NCBI GenBank assembly: GCA_030624355.1
Contig: JAUXKG010000154.1
Location: forward strand, 1-6,400
Direction of reading: 5' to 3'
DNA from: Acidobacteriota bacterium
GTDB taxonomy: Bacteria > Acidobacteriota > UBA6911 > RPQK01 > JADFOI01
Length of the DNA: 6,400 nucleotides
Notes under the pieces: generated by a model
Database searches by the model: none
Seen by the model: only the letters and a program-made list of their open reading frames with translations
Told to the model about the DNA's origin: nothing
Shown: in pieces, positions 5,614 to 6,400 of the stretch
Numbering within the stretch: position 1 is the stretch's first letter
Layout of the letters: each line of letters starts with the position of its first letter
Translations under genes and position numbers: made by a program

Positions 5614-6400
5614 ATGCGCGAAGATGTAAGAGATTACCTTGCTGGAGCCATTTCTCGCCGTGATTTTGTGGGAAGCTTGACAGCGGCAGGATTTAGCCTG
5701 GCGGCGGCTCGGTCAGCCCTGGGGGCTCTGGAACCTCTAGTGAAGCCCAGCCCTGAGCCGGCAGCCATGGGAACCCTTTCTCCTTTCGTGGGGAGAGGTG
5801 CGGAGTTGGTGGCCGAACAACTTCAGGAGTTTGGCACCCGTTTTTTCTTTGTCTGCAACAGTTCCGGAATGGGTCCGCTGGCCGATGCTCTGGTCGACCG
5901 TCCCCAGATTCAGTTTTTTCAAGCTCTCTCAGAACATCAAACCATGGCCATTGCAGATGGCTTTGCTAAGGCTAGTGGAGAAGTGGCCTTCGCCGGCTTT
6001 AGTCGCGTGGGTGTGCCGGGTTCCAGCGCCAACATGTACAATGCCATGAAAGACCGCACGCCCATCGTTGTCTTTACGGATCATCAAAACACCGGGTCCC
6101 ACGGACGTGATGGTCACGAGGACTTGGAGGATTGGCTGACCCCTTTTCAGCAGTATACGAAGTGGCGTTGGCTGGTGGGTGAGCCGTCACGGATCCCGGA
6201 GTGGTTGGCCAAGGCCTTCAAGGTTTCCTCAGTTGCGCCGGGCGGGCCCACTCTGATCCGGGTCCCCAGAAACCTGCTCTATCGGGATAACGTGAGATCG
6301 GCAATCTTTCCTCGGCAGAGCATCAACATTCCCATGAATGTTGCGCCCAGCCCCAAGCTCATTGAGCAGGCTGCTGAGATGCTGGTCGAGTCAAGCCATC
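5614..6400 (+). CDS. Second Tat-leader thiamine pyrophosphate enzyme, 3' end beyond the window
   Basis: The first 262 residues are visible and the frame is open at the window edge. The leader carries the twin-arginine motif SRRDF (14-18), then a hydrophobic stretch rich in Ala and Leu, so Tat export is predicted. From about residue 57 it aligns without large gaps to the N-terminal Pyr domain of the minus-strand TPP enzyme, about half the positions being identical by eye. Shared blocks include 'SGMG' (84-87), 'DALVDRP' (91-97), 'NMYNAMKDRTP' (140-150), 'GRDG.ED.EDWL' (164-175) and 'APGGP' (208-212). The cofactor-activating glutamate is kept (Glu107), but the residue before it is Ser rather than His. 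The central domain begins near 245; the TPP-binding domain lies outside the window, so its GDG...NN motif cannot be checked. It is third in the rightward operon, 60 bp after the diheme cytochrome gene. The divergence suggests a different substrate, or a paired subunit of one heteromeric enzyme. Confidence 0.88.
   Translation, partial: MREDVRDYLAGAISRRDFVGSLTAAGFSLAAARSALGALEPLVKPSPEPAAMGTLSPFVGRGAELVAEQLQEFGTRFFFVCNSSGMGPLADALVDRPQIQFFQALSEHQTMAIADGFAKASGEVAFAGFSRVGVPGSSANMYNAMKDRTPIVVFTDHQNTGSHGRDGHEDLEDWLTPFQQYTKWRWLVGEPSRIPEWLAKAFKVSSVAPGGPTLIRVPRNLLYRDNVRSAIFPRQSINIPMNVAPSPKLIEQAAEMLVESSH

Overview
The window looks like a bacterial chromosomal segment with moderately high GC (mid-50s percent by eye) and tightly packed genes. 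Small exported c-type cytochromes with a CxxCH...W..VxxMxxxG...YL pattern, a cytochrome fused to a ComEA-like helix-hairpin-helix domain, Tat-type 'SRRxF' leaders, and AT-rich degenerate repeats between genes are all a combination I associate with Acidobacteriota or similar uncultured environmental Gram-negative bacteria. No marker gene is present, so the taxon is only a low-confidence inference.

Layout: positions 1-270 carry no supportable gene. They hold a short octanucleotide tandem repeat, a degenerate AT-rich heptad-like repeat and a 10-bp hairpin just downstream of the leftmost gene. Positions 271-2828 form a leftward operon on the minus strand: an exported monoheme cytochrome c/helix-hairpin-helix protein (2828->2253), then a Tat-leader thiamine pyrophosphate (TPP) enzyme of the acetolactate synthase/benzoylformate decarboxylase superfamily (2184->271). 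A 317-bp divergent regulatory region (2829-3145) follows. A rightward operon on the plus strand comes next: an exported metal-dependent amidohydrolase (3146-4954), an exported diheme cytochrome c (4972-5553), and a second Tat-leader TPP enzyme (5614 to beyond the window end). This second enzyme is a paralog of the first.

The two arms therefore repeat the same module, 'cytochrome c then Tat-leader TPP enzyme', back to back around one promoter region. All five products carry an export signal. TPP enzymes of this superfamily are normally cytoplasmic, so two Tat-targeted paralogs, each paired with a related c-type cytochrome, suggest an undescribed extracytoplasmic pathway. In my reading the amidohydrolase could release a carbonyl or keto-acid substrate, the TPP enzymes could cleave or oxidise it, and the cytochromes could take the electrons into the respiratory chain. 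The gene content, leaders and motifs are seen directly. The substrate and the electron-transfer role are inference.
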